DNA of 64,000 nt from assembly GCF_024758705.1 (NCBI RefSeq), contig NZ_CP096971.1:310001-374000 (forward strand), given 5' to 3'. Every line of letters begins with the position of its first letter. Position 1 is the stretch's first letter. Below the pieces are notes generated by a model, which saw only the letters and a list, made by a program, of their open reading frames with translations, searched no databases and was not told where the DNA came from. This stretch comes from Sphingomonas sp. SUN019 (GTDB lineage: Bacteria > Pseudomonadota > Alphaproteobacteria > Sphingomonadales > Sphingomonadaceae). Shown here piece after piece: positions 63,030 to 64,000 of the stretch. Made by a program: the position numbers and the translations under genes.

Positions 63030-63860
63030 TCAGGTATTTGCGAACATCAGCGTCAGCGCCATGATCAGCACGACGAAAAAATACCCTACGATCGGAAAGA
63101 TCACCGCCGCGATGAACGGGCGGCTGATCGCATAGCCCCAGCCCGTGTTCGCCACCTGCCGCACGTGCATCGCGCCGTGCGCGCAGATGACGATCCAGAA
63201 CAGCAGCGAGGTCAGCCCCGCGCTCGCCATCCCCGGCGCAACCAGCTTCAGGCACGACCACACGCCCGTCACGATCAGCAGAAACACCGATTCGACGCAG
63301 GCCAAGATAAGCGCATTGTGGTTGTTCAGCCGCCGCCACGGCGCGAGCGCGAGATAGCCCGGCAGAATGAACAACGCGGGCCAGAACGCCGCCAGATACG
63401 ATCCCGTCGCTTTGAACTGCGCCAGCATCGCATCGCTGTTGCCGGCCGCATAGGCGCTCGCGCGCGGAAATGACGATTGCAGGAACGGCGCGACCGTCAG
63501 CAGATCGGCGAAATTGACCTTTTGCTCGACCGGGGCCTCCGCCCCGCTGATCCGCAACAGGATGAAGCCCAGGATCGCGGTCACCGCGGTGACGGTGGAC
63601 ATCATCGCGATCGGCGTCGCCAGTCCCTGCCGCCGCCCCTCGATCCAGCGCCGCGTCAGTTCGGCGGGCTGCGCGATCGTCATCCACGCCGTCCGGCCCA
63701 GCACCCGCGCGGGCGGCGGCTTCAGCCCGAACGTATCGCGCAGCACCGCGGCGGACGTGCCGTGCAGCGCCACCTCCTTGCCGCACGAAGAACAGAACCG
63801 CCCCGACGCCGGCGCGTCGCAGAACGGACAGGTGGCGGGCGTGGTCGCAGCGTCGCTCAT
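63030..63860 (-). CDS. Zinc-ribbon membrane protein (DUF3667-like)
   Basis: A 276-residue protein with a four-cysteine zinc ribbon at the start (CPFCDAPASGRFCSSCGKE, Cys at about 11-31) and four or five membrane helices in the C-terminal two-thirds. Such ribbon-plus-membrane proteins (DUF3667 or YjbE-like) have no known role. ATG 63860 is chosen over 63872 for lack of a ribosome-binding site at either; the difference is four residues. Confidence 0.72.
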   Translation of the reverse strand: MSDAATTPATCPFCDAPASGRFCSSCGKEVALHGTSAAVLRDTFGLKPPPARVLGRTAWMTIAQPAELTRRWIEGRRQGLATPIAMMSTVTAVTAILGFILLRISGAEAPVEQKVNFADLLTVAPFLQSSFPRASAYAAGNSDAMLAQFKATGSYLAAFWPALFILPGYLALAPWRRLNNHNALILACVESVFLLIVTGVWSCLKLVAPGMASAGLTSLLFWIVICAHGAMHVRQVANTGWGYAISRPFIAAVIFPIVGYFFVVLIMALTLMFANT

Positions 63861-63971
63861 CGCACCCAACATAAGCGGGATCGCAATGCGAGCGCCACCG
63901 CCAATATCAGTGTCGCCAACGGCTTAGGCATGGCTCTTGGCCACAGCGTCGACACGGCCTAGCGTCACCCG

Positions 63972-64000
63972 ATGCTCTACCTCGCACTCAAGGCGGTCAT
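63972..64000 (+). CDS. Start of a gene cut by the window edge (possible DUF3147)
   Basis: ATG 63972 begins MLYLALKAV and runs off the end. The start resembles small DUF3147 membrane proteins, but nine residues are too few to be sure. Confidence 0.3.

Overview
The window is GC-rich chromosomal DNA from an alphaproteobacterium, almost certainly a sphingomonad (Sphingomonas or a close relative). The signs are the gene families present, several GTG starts, many ATGA or GTGA stop/start overlaps, GTTC-N7-GTTC SOS boxes of the alphaproteobacterial type, and short palindromic intergenic repeats of the kind scattered through sphingomonad genomes. There is no rRNA, prophage, insertion sequence or CRISPR array. 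One tRNA gene (Thr, anticodon TGT) is present.

Layout. 1-3042 (minus) is the translation cluster rpsB-tsf-pyrH-frr, with frr cut by the window edge. 3180-5217 holds a small membrane protein gene behind an SOS-type promoter, then psd-pssA for phosphatidylethanolamine synthesis. 5353-15653 holds icd, two GT4 glycosyltransferases either side of a KefB-type antiporter, a PadR regulator with its operator and a DUF2218 partner, rarA, a beta-lactamase-fold hydrolase and an RNase H-fold-like protein. tRNA-Thr follows. 15893-20313 is a histidine kinase, response regulator and TonB-dependent receptor set.

20303-37627 is a PQQ-dependent alcohol oxidation island. It has a periplasmic alcohol dehydrogenase with the Asp-x-Asp signature of lanthanide enzymes, cytochrome c-550 (PedF type), an MxaJ/XoxJ-like binding protein, a YVTN beta-propeller, a SoxYZ-like carrier, a quinoprotein-relay metallohydrolase, a CxxxCW rhodanese-like protein, a blue copper protein, an ExaC-type aldehyde dehydrogenase with DUF779, a TonB receptor, a porin, and a FIST protein + hybrid kinase + LuxR regulator set resembling the Pseudomonas NosP/NahK and Erc/Erd systems. 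Inferred working: alcohol enters through porin, is oxidised in the periplasm with electrons passed to PedF or pseudoazurin, and the aldehyde is oxidised by ExaC. The kinase and regulator probably control it, and the TonB receptor may import the metal or cofactor.

37769-52635 is mostly housekeeping: an EEP hydrolase and a large patatin, then lapA-pyrF-trpF-trpB-trpA-accD-folC, an AmpG-like permease, a Rieske oxygenase, a CheY-like regulator, and rluB-like and rsmD genes. 52601-58708 has an MHS transporter, a candidate sRNA with a strong terminator, a Pit phosphate transporter under a PHO box, a nonsense-broken NTF2-like gene, a GFA protein and a DMT exporter. uvrD (58747) has an exact SOS box just before its start.

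The one clearly foreign-looking segment is about 61060-62500. It is much more AT-rich than its surroundings and carries a single gene that fuses an N-terminal DUF4062 domain to a C-terminal GcrA-like DNA-binding domain. It is the best candidate for an undescribed (possibly defence-related) system. All functions are read by eye from protein motifs; no database search was run.
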